Shown here in pieces: positions 1 to 8,408 of a stretch of DNA of 28,205 nucleotides. Numbering within the stretch: the first letter of the stretch is position 1; every line of letters begins with the position of its first letter. Position numbers and translations under genes: made by a program. The stretch spans positions 1-28,205 of the forward strand of contig CBFDCR010000065.1 of the NCBI GenBank assembly GCA_965603365.1, read 5' to 3'. The notes beneath the pieces are model-generated. The model was given only the letters and a program-made list of their open reading frames with translations, had not been told where the DNA came from and made no database searches. The stretch comes from JAHELQ01 sp965603365. Its GTDB lineage: Bacteria > Acidobacteriota > Aminicenantia > UBA2199.

Positions 1-708
1 TTTGAACAAGTCCGAGATGTTGATAGGGAAATAAAACATAAATCCCAAACAAGCAGAAAACAAGAGGATCTCCAAATTCATGATAGATCTCCAATTTTAT
101 TACTGGAAGTCAAAGGTCTATCGGGTCTTCCAAGAGAGTCAGATATACTTCAAGTTGTCAAGTATATCCCCAGGCGAAGCAAAGAGTGGCATAGAACTGA
201 TATTCGTGGTGTGTCCATAATAAATCATCAACGAAATCTTCCGGCACTTGAGAGGGGCAATGAAAATGTGTTTTCGCCTCAACAAATAGAAGATGCCCAA
301 AACCATGAAATCACCATATTAACCACCTGGGATCTATTTCTTTTGGTCCGAGGAATGATTAAATGGAAATGGGATGCCAGTAACATACGCCAACTGTTCT
401 ATAAAGATGGCCGAATGCCACGAATCCCGGCTAATTATAAACCTGTTGGCGAAGTTGACCATTATTGGGAAGAACCCGGAGTAGTAGGTATACAAATTTC
501 AGAAGGTAAAATTATAAAAGGTCAACGAATTGCTTACATAACTAAAAGCGATTATTTAGAAGAAGATGTCCAATCTTTACAGGTTGGCAAACAGGATGTC
601 GAAGAAGCCGCAAAAGGACAATTAGCCTGCATAAAGACAGAATATAAAAAAGGCCAACTCAGCAAAGGCTCAATTGTACATATGATTCTAAAAAAACAAT
701 ACCCTTAA
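1..708 (+). CDS. PD-(D/E)XK-like nuclease with C-terminal EF-Tu-domain-2-like barrel (5' end outside window)
   Basis: The reading frame is open from base 1 to the TAA at 706-708, so the start lies upstream of the window; the first internal GTG/ATG codons are not convincing starts. Visible residues 31-40 contain a hydrophobic strand followed by E-V-K (E36, K38), the core of a PD-(D/E)XK nuclease, and residues 51-55 read QVVKY, matching the QxxxY helix motif of RecB/YqaJ-like members. The catalytic Asp should lie before or near the window edge. Residues about 138-233 form a second domain with the pattern G-x-V-x-H-Y-W ... G-V-V-G-I-x-I ... V-Q-S-L-Q-V ... V-E-E-A-A-K-G-Q, typical of the beta-barrel of EF-Tu domain 2 and of the C-terminus of U32 peptidases. 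Function (DNA or RNA cleavage) is inferred only from the fold motifs. The target is unknown. Confidence 0.7.
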   Translation, partial: FEQVRDVDREIKHKSQTSRKQEDLQIHDRSPILLLEVKGLSGLPRESDILQVVKYIPRRSKEWHRTDIRGVSIINHQRNLPALERGNENVFSPQQIEDAQNHEITILTTWDLFLLVRGMIKWKWDASNIRQLFYKDGRMPRIPANYKPVGEVDHYWEEPGVVGIQISEGKIIKGQRIAYITKSDYLEEDVQSLQVGKQDVEEAAKGQLACIKTEYKKGQLSKGSIVHMILKKQYP

Positions 709-815
709 TAAGGCGTAAAAATTTTCATTTGTTTTGGGGAGGAAAATTTTAAGGGAGTTGACAATCGTTTTATCTGAAACTATAATTAGTTGAGGATGTT
801 GATCTGGTGGGTATA

Positions 816-938
816 ATGAGTGAAAATGTACAGAGGTTGTTGAGTGAGCTTCGGAGTGAATTGCAAAATCTCTTTGGAGAGAAGCTAAAGGAATCAAGAC
901 TTCGACCTTTTCACCAGTTTCATTCAATATGTACTTAA
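816..938 (+). pseudogene. Remnant of an MNT-type nucleotidyltransferase N-terminus
   Basis: A 40-codon frame begins MSENVQRLLSELRSELQ and reaches GEKLKESRL, which resembles the N-terminal helix of minimal nucleotidyltransferases (MNT, toxin or antitoxin of HEPN/MNT pairs) just before their G-S-x-A-R-G active-site motif. The active-site segment is missing: after about base 895 the sequence instead encodes, on the opposite strand, the start of an unrelated antitoxin-like protein. No clear ribosome binding site is seen. The match is short and made by eye, so this is a probable decayed fragment rather than a functional gene. Confidence 0.35.
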
Positions 939-951
939 CATTCTCCATCAT
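885..951 (-). pseudogene. Remnant of an antitoxin-like N-terminus
   Basis: Reading leftward from 951, the frame starts MMENVKYILNETGEKVEVLIP, which has the look of the first beta-hairpin of Phd/RelB-type antitoxins (V-K-Y-I-x-x-x-x-G-x-K-x-x-V-x-I-P). The expected D/E-rich helix after it is absent; the frame continues into the antisense of the nucleotidyltransferase remnant and has no sensible domain there. Probably a truncated piece of a toxin-antitoxin operon. Confidence is low because only about 21 residues support it. Confidence 0.3.
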
Positions 952-1004
952 GGTCTCCGGGCTAAATATAAATTATTTGCCAGGTGATGTCAAGATTCGG
1001 ATGA

Positions 1005-1172
1005 ATGGTGGGAAGAATATACAGGAATCATGAACCGGCGGTAACGAGCCGACGACAACTTCCCCCTATCGACAAGGGCCGTTATAAAGTTGTCCTGGAA
1101 GTAAAGGATCTCTTCACCGTAAGAAACGTATATACCGGTGATGCCATCAGCTTTACCATAAAAGTAAGTTAA
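1005..1172 (+). pseudogene. Tail of a beta-sandwich (GWxTD-associated-like) protein
   Basis: Bases 1071-1172 encode DKGRYKVVLEVKDLFTVRN followed by a final strand and a TAA. The G-x-Y-x-V-x-L-x-V-x-D-x-x-T pattern is the usual last two strands of secreted beta-sandwich proteins, including those with GWxTD domains that are common in this kind of bacterium. The upstream part (1005-1070) is not similar to anything I recognise and there is no ribosome binding site, so the 5' portion of the gene has been lost. It sits directly before the promoter of the next gene. Confidence 0.35.
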
Positions 1173-1174
1173 AA

Positions 1175-1183
1175 TGGTATAAT
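1175..1183 (+). promoter_or_regulatory. Extended -10 promoter for the VWFA-like gene
   Basis: TGGTATAAT is a perfect extended -10 element (TG-N-TATAAT). There is no good -35 hexamer upstream, as is usual for this promoter class. Transcription would start near 1190, giving a leader of about 24 nt that contains the GAGGAGG ribosome binding site at 1201-1207 ahead of the ATG at 1214. Confidence 0.5.
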
Positions 1184-1213
1184 AACGTTTAACCCAACTC
1201 GAGGAGGTCACAA

Positions 1214-2140
1214 ATGCGAAAAGTCATTGTGGGAATAGCCATTCTAGCCGTCACGGCCGGATTGTTTGGGCAGGCAAATCCGCCAACCCAACGGAATTAT
1301 ATGCTGGTGTTTAATGTCATAGACTACACGGCCCAAATGAAAGAGGCGGTGACTCACTTTTTTAATAATGTGCTGCAGCCGGGGGATCAATTGATCGTGG
1401 TAACCCCGGCGAAATTCCTGGGCTTCTCTCCACAAAAGCTGCAGGCACCCAAAAGCCAACTGATAGACGGTATCCTGGGACAACTGAAAAACGATATTTC
1501 CATGGGTTCGGTAAAGTATCGTACCACTATAGAGGAGATGAAGGGGGTGGTCCAGGAATTGAGCGGCGCCTCTCCGTCAGCCGGATCAAGCGCACAAGAC
1601 GTCCTGGTCAATTACAGCCAACTGCGTCAAAGCCTGTCGGTATTAAGACAGGACCTGGAAGAAAAACTCATGAAGTATGTCGATATCTTCCGGCGCGTCA
1701 AAGGGGAAAACCACCTGTTGATGTTCTTTGAGAAAGAGTTCCGGCCCATCCCGGACAAAAATACCATGGGAATACTCCGGGAGAACCGCTCGACCTCTTT
1801 TAAGGCGGCGGAGGCTTTCACCGAGGAACAATACAAAACCGGCCTCGATCTTCAACGATTGATCGCCGGGTTTAAATATGCCAAAGTCAGGTTTCACTTT
1901 TTATACCTCCAGGGCAAAACCGTACGTTCCAGGCGGGGTGTCGACTATGTGGAAAACTCAGGAGACATCTACGATATCTTCTCCAGGCTGGCCAGCGCCA
2001 CCGGCGGGATTAAACTGGCCTCTGCCAGGACCTCGGCCTTTGTGAAACAGGTCGATCAGGTAGTAGAGGGAGAAGTGGAAGTAGAGGTGGTGGATCAAAC
2101 CATGGAGAAAAAGGAAGAGAAAGAGGAAGAGAAAAAGTAA
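1214..2140 (+). CDS. Secreted VWFA-like domain protein
   Basis: This 308-residue protein begins with a Sec signal peptide (about residues 1-20, ending FGQA). Residues about 28-75 (NYMLVFNVIDYTAQMKEAV, then LQPGDQLIVVTP) follow the pattern of the first strand-helix-strand of VWFA-related proteins that are abundant in Acidobacteriota-type genomes. The canonical MIDAS D-x-S-x-S is absent, so metal-dependent ligand binding is doubtful. Residues about 140-185 are helical and charged, a further alpha/beta segment around 215-275 ends in a helix, and the C-terminus is a run of Glu and Lys. The start is fixed by GAGGAGG 7 nt before ATG. It converges on the RND permease gene with only 7 bp between stops. 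The role is unknown; export to the periplasm is the only firm inference. Confidence 0.7.
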   Translation: MRKVIVGIAILAVTAGLFGQANPPTQRNYMLVFNVIDYTAQMKEAVTHFFNNVLQPGDQLIVVTPAKFLGFSPQKLQAPKSQLIDGILGQLKNDISMGSVKYRTTIEEMKGVVQELSGASPSAGSSAQDVLVNYSQLRQSLSVLRQDLEEKLMKYVDIFRRVKGENHLLMFFEKEFRPIPDKNTMGILRENRSTSFKAAEAFTEEQYKTGLDLQRLIAGFKYAKVRFHFLYLQGKTVRSRRGVDYVENSGDIYDIFSRLASATGGIKLASARTSAFVKQVDQVVEGEVEVEVVDQTMEKKEEKEEEKK

Positions 2141-2147
2141 GCATCTG

Positions 2148-5100
2148 TCAACCTTTGTGATTGGAAAACAATTTGTAGAGTACCGGGACGACCAGCAGGG
2201 TGAGCACGGTGGAGGTCAGCAGGCCGCCGATGATGGTCCAACCCATGGGCGCCCACAGGGTGCCGCCCCGGAGGGTCAGGGGCAGTAAACCGCCGATGGT
2301 GGTCAGGGTGGTGAGGATGATGGGCATGAACCGGGTTTCGCCGGCCTCTTTAATGGCGGCCAAAAGCTCGACACCGGAGCGCCGCAGTTGGTTGGTATAG
2401 TCCACCAGGATGATGGAGTTGTTGACCACGATGCCCACCAGGCTGGTCAGCCCGATAAAGGCGGTAAAGGAGAAGGTATAGCCGGTGATGAGCAGGTTGA
2501 GTATCGAGCCGATGATGGCTAAGGGCAGGGCGGCAAACACGATCAGCGGCTGGCGGAAGGATTTAAACTGGAGCACCAGCACGGCAAATATGGCGATGAC
2601 GGCGATGATAATCGCCTTGCCCATGCCGCCGAAGGATTCCGCCTGGCTCTCCTTCTCGCCCCCCACATAATAGTGGTAACCGGCCGGCCAGTTGTAGGCA
2701 TCCAGTCGGGAGACGATCCGGTCGGTCAGCCGGTTGACCGAATACCCGCTCAACACATCGGCGGTGAGGGTGGCGCTGCGCTCAAGGTTAAAGTGATCGA
2801 TCTGGCTGGGGCCAGCCTTCAACTCAATGGCGGCCACCTGGTCGAGGGGGACGACGGCGCCGGTCAGGGAACTTATGTAGATGCGCGCAAACATATCGAG
2901 GCCGGGCTTTTCGGAAAACCGGGAACGCACCACCATGTCGTACTCTTTGCCCTCCTGGTCCCGGTACTCCGACACCGTCAGACCGGCAATATTCAGGCGC
3001 ACGGTGCGGTCGATGGCGGCCAGGGGAACGCCCAACATAGCCGCCTTTTCCCGGTTGATGCGCACCTGGATATCGGTCTTGGTGGTAGCCAGCGGATTAT
3101 GAATATTGATCAGGCCGGGGGTCTGTTTAAAGATCGTTTCCACCCCGGCGGCCAGCTCCTTTAAAACGTCATTGTTGTCGCCCAGGATCTTAATTTCCAC
3201 CGCTGCCTCTACCGGCGGTCCCTGTTCCAGCTCCTTGATCTCGATCCTGGCTCCGGCATAGCGGTCGAATTCGGCCCGCAGCTCCCGGATCAACGACTGC
3301 ATCCTCTGCCGGGGAATATCCTGAAACTGGACAAATACATGGGCTATGGTACTTCGCCGCCGCCGTTCGATGACATTGTAGTAAATCTGGGGATTACCCC
3401 GGCCGATATTGGCGGCATAAGACTTCACCTCCTGCCGGGATTTCAGTACCGACTCCACATAGCGGGTTACCCGGTCGGTGCGGTCGATATTGGTGCCCTT
3501 AGGGGTGGTGATGTCGATGAAAAACTGGTTTTTCTCCGCCTTTGGAAAAAAGCTGACCCCCACCAGCGGAAAGAGGGCTAAGCTGCCGACAAAAACAGCC
3601 AGAGCCAGCAGGATGACGATCCCGGGCCGCCGCAGGGCAAAATCCAGGGCACTGCGGTACCGGACCCGGATAAACCGGCTGATGAGGCGCTGCACTCGAT
3701 TCTCCTGTTGGGATTTGAGTATTTTAAAAGAGAGGTAGGGAGTAAAGGTCAGGGCAATAAAGAGGGAAGCCGCCAGCGTAAAAATCACGGTAACCGGCAT
3801 GCTGCGAATAAAATCGCCGGAGACATCCTGCATCATGGCGATGGGCAGGAAGGCCAGCACCGTGGTGGCGGTGGCCGAGACAATGGCCCAACCGATCTGG
3901 GCGGTACCTTTGACCGAGGCGGCCCGCTTGTCCTCTCCCAAGCGGAGAAACCGGGAGATATTCTCGGTGACCACGATGGCGTTGTCCACCAGGAGTCCCA
4001 GGGTAATCACCAGGCCGGCAATGGACATCTGCTGCAAGCCGTAGCCGGAAAGATCGACAAAGCCGATGGCCATGAAAATGGATAGGGGAATGGCCAGTAT
4101 GACGATCAAAGAACCCCGCAGGCCGATGGCCAGCAGGATGACAATTCCCACCAGGGCAATCCCCTGCAGCAGATTGGTAAAAAAGCCGTTCAAACGGTTG
4201 GAGACACTTTCGGACTGGTTAAAGACATAGTAGAGTTTCATGGCCGGCGGAAGCCGCCGCTCAAACTCGACAATTTTAGTCTCAATTCTCTCCATCACCG
4301 CGAATATATTGGTTCTGGCCTTCTGGTTGACCGTCACAAAAACCGCCCGCTGCCCGTTAAAGCGGGCGAAGTAGTTGTTGTCCTCATAACCCAGGAAGAC
4401 CTCGGCCACATCCTTCAAGTAGACGATTTTGCTGCCGTCGGTATGGATCACCGTGTTTTCGATCTGGGCCAGGGATTCATACGATCCGCTGGTCTGGATG
4501 ACAAAGCGCTGGCTGCCGGCATCTACAGTCCCCCCCGGGACATTCATGTTCGCCCCCCGGACCGCCTCGATCAGCCGGTCTAAAGGGAGCCGTAACTGGG
4601 CCAGCTTTTCGGTATTTACCGAGATCCTCACCTCCTGCCGGGGAAAGGCCCAGGTCTCGATCCGCCGCACCCCGCCGAGCCGCTCCAGGCTCTTCTTCAA
4701 TCGGTCGGCCATCTTTTCCATCTCCCGGTACCCGGCCGAGTCCGACACAATGGCCAACTGCAAAAAATTGGTGTCTTCAATCGTCCACTGCGTCGTGGTC
4801 AGACTCAGGATATCGGCGGGCAGTTCCGTTCTTAAACCGTTCACCTTATCGTTCACATCCGAGAACTTTTCGTCTGGATCACAGCCGGCCAAAAATTCGA
4901 CGTGAACGACGGCCAGGCCATCTTCACAGGTAGAAGAGATCCTTTTAATATCTTCCAGTTCATTCAGCGCCTCCTCCAGGGGCGAGACCGCCAGTTGTTC
5001 CAGATCGGCCGGCCCGGCACCGGGGTACAATACCACCACACTAGCCCCGGGTTTGGCCACCGGCGGGTCTTCAGACCGGGGCATATGCAAAAAAGATATC

Positions 5101-5177
5101 ACTCCCGATAATACCAGCAGTACCACCACGATGACGGTAAATTGGTAATTTTCAATGGCAATTTTGGGCAGTTTCAT
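2148..5177 (-). CDS. RND-family efflux pump inner-membrane permease
   Basis: This is a full-length (1009 aa) AcrB/HAE1-like proton-driven transporter: an N-terminal transmembrane helix with the family signature P-x-x-E-D-P-P near residue 34, two large periplasmic pore/docking loops (about 35-325 and 550-850), and two bundles of transmembrane helices (about 330-530 and 855-1005). The TM4 motif reads LGLLVDNAIVVTENI, so one of the two relay aspartates of AcrB is Asn, and the TM10 relay lysine position reads VVNNS. Both substitutions occur in other RND subfamilies. I chose ATG 5177 because GGAGG lies 7 nt before it; a TTG 18 nt upstream would add six residues that encode the ribosome binding site. 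It is the last gene of the tetR-regulated operon, 14 nt after the membrane-fusion gene. The substrate cannot be told from sequence. Confidence 0.93.
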   Translation of the reverse strand: MKLPKIAIENYQFTVIVVVLLVLSGVISFLHMPRSEDPPVAKPGASVVVLYPGAGPADLEQLAVSPLEEALNELEDIKRISSTCEDGLAVVHVEFLAGCDPDEKFSDVNDKVNGLRTELPADILSLTTTQWTIEDTNFLQLAIVSDSAGYREMEKMADRLKKSLERLGGVRRIETWAFPRQEVRISVNTEKLAQLRLPLDRLIEAVRGANMNVPGGTVDAGSQRFVIQTSGSYESLAQIENTVIHTDGSKIVYLKDVAEVFLGYEDNNYFARFNGQRAVFVTVNQKARTNIFAVMERIETKIVEFERRLPPAMKLYYVFNQSESVSNRLNGFFTNLLQGIALVGIVILLAIGLRGSLIVILAIPLSIFMAIGFVDLSGYGLQQMSIAGLVITLGLLVDNAIVVTENISRFLRLGEDKRAASVKGTAQIGWAIVSATATTVLAFLPIAMMQDVSGDFIRSMPVTVIFTLAASLFIALTFTPYLSFKILKSQQENRVQRLISRFIRVRYRSALDFALRRPGIVILLALAVFVGSLALFPLVGVSFFPKAEKNQFFIDITTPKGTNIDRTDRVTRYVESVLKSRQEVKSYAANIGRGNPQIYYNVIERRRRSTIAHVFVQFQDIPRQRMQSLIRELRAEFDRYAGARIEIKELEQGPPVEAAVEIKILGDNNDVLKELAAGVETIFKQTPGLINIHNPLATTKTDIQVRINREKAAMLGVPLAAIDRTVRLNIAGLTVSEYRDQEGKEYDMVVRSRFSEKPGLDMFARIYISSLTGAVVPLDQVAAIELKAGPSQIDHFNLERSATLTADVLSGYSVNRLTDRIVSRLDAYNWPAGYHYYVGGEKESQAESFGGMGKAIIIAVIAIFAVLVLQFKSFRQPLIVFAALPLAIIGSILNLLITGYTFSFTAFIGLTSLVGIVVNNSIILVDYTNQLRRSGVELLAAIKEAGETRFMPIILTTLTTIGGLLPLTLRGGTLWAPMGWTIIGGLLTSTVLTLLVVPVLYKLFSNHKG

Positions 5178-5191
5178 GTGAGCCTCCGGTA

Positions 5192-6235
5192 TCAATCGCT
5201 GACCTCGATCAGCGAACCGTCGTGGAGATAGGCGGCCCCCCGGCTAATCACCTCGGAAATCCCCGCCAACCCGGACTCTACCGCCGCCCGGTCGGCGAAC
5301 AAATGGGCAATTTCGATCTTGACTTTCCTGGCCTTTTTATCTTTTACGATGTAGACAAAACCGCCGCTGCCTTCGCCTTCCACCACCGCATCCAGTGGAA
5401 TGAGGGTGAAGGTTCTCTTCAGTGAGGGATAAATATCGACCCGGGCCACGAAGCCTGACACCAGTTTCATCCCCCCATCCTCGATGGCCAGTTCCACCTC
5501 GAAGGTGCCGCTGGCGGGGTCCAGCGCCTCCGACATTTCGGACACCCGGGCCGAAAAAACCTGCCGGGGATAGGCATCGAAGCGCACCTCGGCGGTATCC
5601 TGCAAGGCCAGGCGGACGATGGCGGTCTCCGACACACCGGCTTTGACGACCCACCGGCTCTCGGTGGAGCCAAACAGGAAAACCGGCTGTCCCAGCCCGA
5701 TCATTTCACCCCTCTCCGCCAATCGCTTGAGAATCTTGCCGTCCGCCGGGGCCGCGATCTGCGAATGTTCCAGGTTAAAACGGACGATGTTGAGATCGGC
5801 CCGGGCAATTTCAAAGGCGGTGTTCACATTTTGCAGTTGTTCCAGGGTGGCGGCCTTATCTTGATAAAGATTTTCCAGCCGTTCTTTGTCCCTTTCGGCC
5901 TTCAAGCAGGCATTTTTTGCCTGGCTAAAGCGGGCCTCGATTTCCGCCAAATTCAGGGCGGCTAATCGCTGACCCTTGCGTACCGTCTCCCCCTCGTCCA
6001 CACCGATTTTGTCGATCAGGCCGCCGGTTTTAAAGGACAACTTGACCTGGGCTTTGGGATGGAGCCGGCCGCTGGTGTGGATGGGAATCGCCATCTCCCG
6101 GACAACCACCTTCTCCGTCTTCACCGGAATCACCGGCTCCTCCAGCGGCTCTTGCTGCCCCGGGCGGCAACCGGGAAAAAAAAGAATAGTAAACACCCAC
6201 AGTAGAACCAGAATTAAAACGGCTATTTTTTTCAT
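5192..6235 (-). CDS. Periplasmic membrane-fusion (adaptor) subunit of RND efflux pump
   Basis: At 347 residues it has the size of an HlyD/AcrA-type adaptor. A hydrophobic N-terminus ends in FFPGC near residue 23, a plausible lipobox, so the protein is probably anchored to the inner membrane by a lipid. Order of parts: beta-barrel strand, lipoyl half-motif (LSFKTGGLIDKIGVDEGETV), a coiled-coil hairpin at about 95-145, the second lipoyl half (IAAPADGKILKRLAERGEMI), then beta-barrel and membrane-proximal domains. It bridges the permease and the TolC-like channel encoded on either side. Its ATG overlaps the stop codon of the TolC-like gene (TAATG), indicating translational coupling. Confidence 0.92.
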   Translation of the reverse strand: MKKIAVLILVLLWVFTILFFPGCRPGQQEPLEEPVIPVKTEKVVVREMAIPIHTSGRLHPKAQVKLSFKTGGLIDKIGVDEGETVRKGQRLAALNLAEIEARFSQAKNACLKAERDKERLENLYQDKAATLEQLQNVNTAFEIARADLNIVRFNLEHSQIAAPADGKILKRLAERGEMIGLGQPVFLFGSTESRWVVKAGVSETAIVRLALQDTAEVRFDAYPRQVFSARVSEMSEALDPASGTFEVELAIEDGGMKLVSGFVARVDIYPSLKRTFTLIPLDAVVEGEGSGGFVYIVKDKKARKVKIEIAHLFADRAAVESGLAGISEVISRGAAYLHDGSLIEVSD

Positions 6236-7635
6236 TAGCGGATCTCCTCTTTATTAAATGGGTAAGCGGCGGCCGCCCGCTCCAGTTTTGCCGCCCTGAT
6301 CAGGAGGTCATAGCGGGCGACAATATATTTTATTTCGGCATTGGTATAATCGCTGCGGGCCTGCATATATTCGATCTGCGGCACCATTCCCTGTTCGTAC
6401 TTTTTGGAAACGATATGGAAGGCCGCCCGGCAACTGTCAAGCCTGTCTTCGGCCGACCGAACAGCCGCCCCGGCCACCTGCATACCGTAATAGGCCTCCC
6501 GCACCCCCAACCGGACCTGGTTTTCCAATTCCATCAACCGGGCTTCCAGCCGTCTCTTTTCAAGGTTCGCCTGAAGTTCCCTGGCCCTGTCCTGGCCTCC
6601 CCGGAAGAGGTTCCAGCTTAAAACCAGGGAGGCCATCCAGAAATCGTCCCCGCCGCTAAAGCGGTAGGTCTCCCCCTGGAAGCCGTAGTCAAACACCGCA
6701 CTGATCTGGGGAAGCCAACCGGCGCCATGCAATTTGCCCTCATTGCCGGCCGCCCCGATGGCCTGGGCCAACTGGTGAAACTCCTCCCGATGGGCCAGGG
6801 CCCGGGACTGGTATTCCACCAGGGTAAACGGCTCTTCCACCGGGTCCCGGTATGGATGGTCAACCTTAATCTCCTCATCCAGGGGCCGGTTCAGCAGGAA
6901 GTTGAAGTACGATGCCGCCATGGTGACATTTTTCTCGATCTCGGCGATTTGCTGTTCCAGCCCACTGAGCTCTGCGCGGGAGCGGAACACCACCTCCTCG
7001 GTGACCTTGTGGTTCTCAAACAGGCTGCAACTGATCCGCAGGTTCTCCCGCAGCAGTTCCCGGGTATTGTGCAGCGCCTCTCTCACCTTCAATGCCTTCA
7101 AATAGTTGAAATAGGCGGTCTTGATATCCAGCACCAACTCCCTCTTATAGGCATCCAGCCGGGCCTGCTGCAGTTGGCTCAAGCGGGCCTTGATCCTGAC
7201 GTTGTAGTAAATGGCGGGCTGAAACAGCGGCTGCACCACCCTCAGCTTCGTCTCATGCTCCTGCTGCCGCAGGAAGGGAATCACCTCGTTAACCAGGTCG
7301 CCGGGAAAAAGGGGGGCCGACAGCAACTGGTTTAATGTCCGGTGAATGGGATTGACCAGGTCCCCCACCGGGAATTCGATCACCCGGCCGCCCCCGGCCC
7401 GGCTGTACCGGGCCTCGATGGAGACCGAAGGCCAGAACATGCCCCGGGCCTCTTTTAGCGCCTGCAGGCTCTTTTGCAGGCAAAAGGTCTCCTGCCGCAG
7501 GGCCAGGTTATTTTGCAATCCGGCTTCTATGTAGCGATTTAACACACCGTGCCCCTGTTCGGCATCCAGGTCAATTGACCATAAAAATCCCAGCGCCCCG
7601 ATACCGATCAACATCAACCCTTTTCTCATTCGCAT
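6235..7635 (-). CDS. TolC-like outer-membrane efflux channel
   Basis: A 466-residue outer-membrane efflux protein (OEP family). Signal peptide at about 1-26, followed by two repeated long-helix segments (NNLALRQETFCLQKSLQALKE ... and a second copy starting near ALAHREEFHQLAQAI) that form the periplasmic alpha-barrel, with short strand segments (VSIEARYSR, ISAVFDYGFQ, SLVLSWNLFRGG) for the membrane barrel. I chose ATG 7635 because GGAGGT stands 4-5 nt before it and the signal peptide then starts cleanly; the longer frame from 7665 would add ten polar residues. It is the second gene of the efflux operon, 16 nt after tetR. Confidence 0.9.
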   Translation of the reverse strand: MRMRKGLMLIGIGALGFLWSIDLDAEQGHGVLNRYIEAGLQNNLALRQETFCLQKSLQALKEARGMFWPSVSIEARYSRAGGGRVIEFPVGDLVNPIHRTLNQLLSAPLFPGDLVNEVIPFLRQQEHETKLRVVQPLFQPAIYYNVRIKARLSQLQQARLDAYKRELVLDIKTAYFNYLKALKVREALHNTRELLRENLRISCSLFENHKVTEEVVFRSRAELSGLEQQIAEIEKNVTMAASYFNFLLNRPLDEEIKVDHPYRDPVEEPFTLVEYQSRALAHREEFHQLAQAIGAAGNEGKLHGAGWLPQISAVFDYGFQGETYRFSGGDDFWMASLVLSWNLFRGGQDRARELQANLEKRRLEARLMELENQVRLGVREAYYGMQVAGAAVRSAEDRLDSCRAAFHIVSKKYEQGMVPQIEYMQARSDYTNAEIKYIVARYDLLIRAAKLERAAAAYPFNKEEIR

Positions 7636-7651
7636 CCGAACCTCCATCTTT

Positions 7652-8296
7652 TCACCTCTTCTCAATATATTTTTGCATCAAATCAAAGGAGTAGGTGATG
7701 AGTTCCTCGCCGTTAATCCCCATAATGTCCTCGATGACCTTTTTCTTGGCCCTGACAACTTGCATGATCCCCGTTGCATGGCCCCAGACCACCAGGGATA
7801 ATTTCAAGGGATCGAGATCCGACCTGATCGACCCATCTGCAATCCCCCTTTTTACCACTTCCTGGAGAAAATGAAAAACCTGGTTTCCCAGTTCGCTGCA
7901 CCTGGATATGAAAGGATTCTCTTCAACAACGGACATGTCGAGCTCCCGGCTCTCATGATGAAGCAAGGCATTAAAATAGTCGGGATATTTCCGCTGAAAT
8001 TCAACATAAGCTTTACCGATCTCACGAACTTGATCGATGGCCGCGGCCTGTTTCCCGGCAGCCCCATGGAATATCTCCAACAGGATCTTCAAACCCCGTT
8101 CCACGATGGCGTGGTAGAGATCATCCTTATTCTTAAAGTAGAGGTATAACGTACCTTTACTCAATTCCGCCGCCGCCGCCACCTCATCCATGGTGGTATT
8201 CTCTATCCCTTTCGAGAAGAAAAGCCGTTCCGCTGCATCGATGATGGCGTTCTGTCGCTGCTGCCGCTCCCGCTCGCGCCGTTCGCTAATACCCAT
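7652..8296 (-). CDS. TetR/AcrR-family transcriptional repressor of the efflux operon
   Basis: A 214-residue TetR-type regulator. The N-terminal DNA-binding domain is textbook: I-I-D-A-A-E-R-L-F near residue 20, helix-turn-helix TMDEVAAAAELSKGTLYLYF at about 37-56, then KNKDDL. The rest is an all-helical ligand-binding and dimerisation domain. The start is ATG 8296 because GGAGG stands 6 nt upstream; the TTG at 8311 would include that site in the coding region. The gene leads the operon tetR, TolC-like, adaptor, permease, and a 12-bp-arm palindrome covers its own transcription start, so it very likely represses itself and the pump until an inducer binds. The inducer is unknown. Confidence 0.92.
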   Translation of the reverse strand: MGISERRERERQQRQNAIIDAAERLFFSKGIENTTMDEVAAAAELSKGTLYLYFKNKDDLYHAIVERGLKILLEIFHGAAGKQAAAIDQVREIGKAYVEFQRKYPDYFNALLHHESRELDMSVVEENPFISRCSELGNQVFHFLQEVVKRGIADGSIRSDLDPLKLSLVVWGHATGIMQVVRAKKKVIEDIMGINGEELITYSFDLMQKYIEKR

Positions 8297-8345
8297 GACA
8301 ACCTCCTTCAAGGCAACAACCTCGATTCAAGAGTTTAACCCTATT

Positions 8346-8374
8346 CAATAAAATGACTATCGGTCATTTTATTG
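8346..8374. promoter_or_regulatory. TetR-type palindromic operator
   Basis: A perfect inverted repeat with 12-bp arms, CAATAAAATGAC (8346-8357) and GTCATTTTATTG (8363-8374), and a 5-bp centre. The inner TGAC...GTCA spacing is typical of TetR/AcrR operators. It lies just downstream of the -10 element of the minus-strand promoter, at the expected transcription start, where a bound dimer would block RNA polymerase. Confidence 0.8.
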
Positions 8375-8379
8375 GCGGC

Positions 8380-8408
8380 AGTTTAATCTCTTTTTATCAA
8401 AATGTCAA
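8380..8408 (-). promoter_or_regulatory. Promoter of the tetR-efflux operon
   Basis: On the minus strand, TTGACA (8408-8403) and TAAACT (8385-8380) are separated by 17 bp. The predicted start near 8373 falls inside the palindromic operator. The leader of roughly 75 nt ends with the GGAGG site of tetR. Confidence 0.65.

Noticed and set aside
990..1211. 73-codon minus-strand frame
   Set aside because: No ribosome binding site, no recognisable motif, and it is antisense to the beta-sandwich remnant and the promoter of the VWFA-like gene.
3985..4000. RND relay residues changed to VDN in TM4 and VVNNS in TM10 as a sign of inactivity
   Set aside because: These substitutions are common in functional RND subfamilies, so they do not show loss of function.
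2200..4905. Many long plus-strand frames opposite the RND permease
   Set aside because: They are GC-rich antisense shadows with no start signals and no domain sense.
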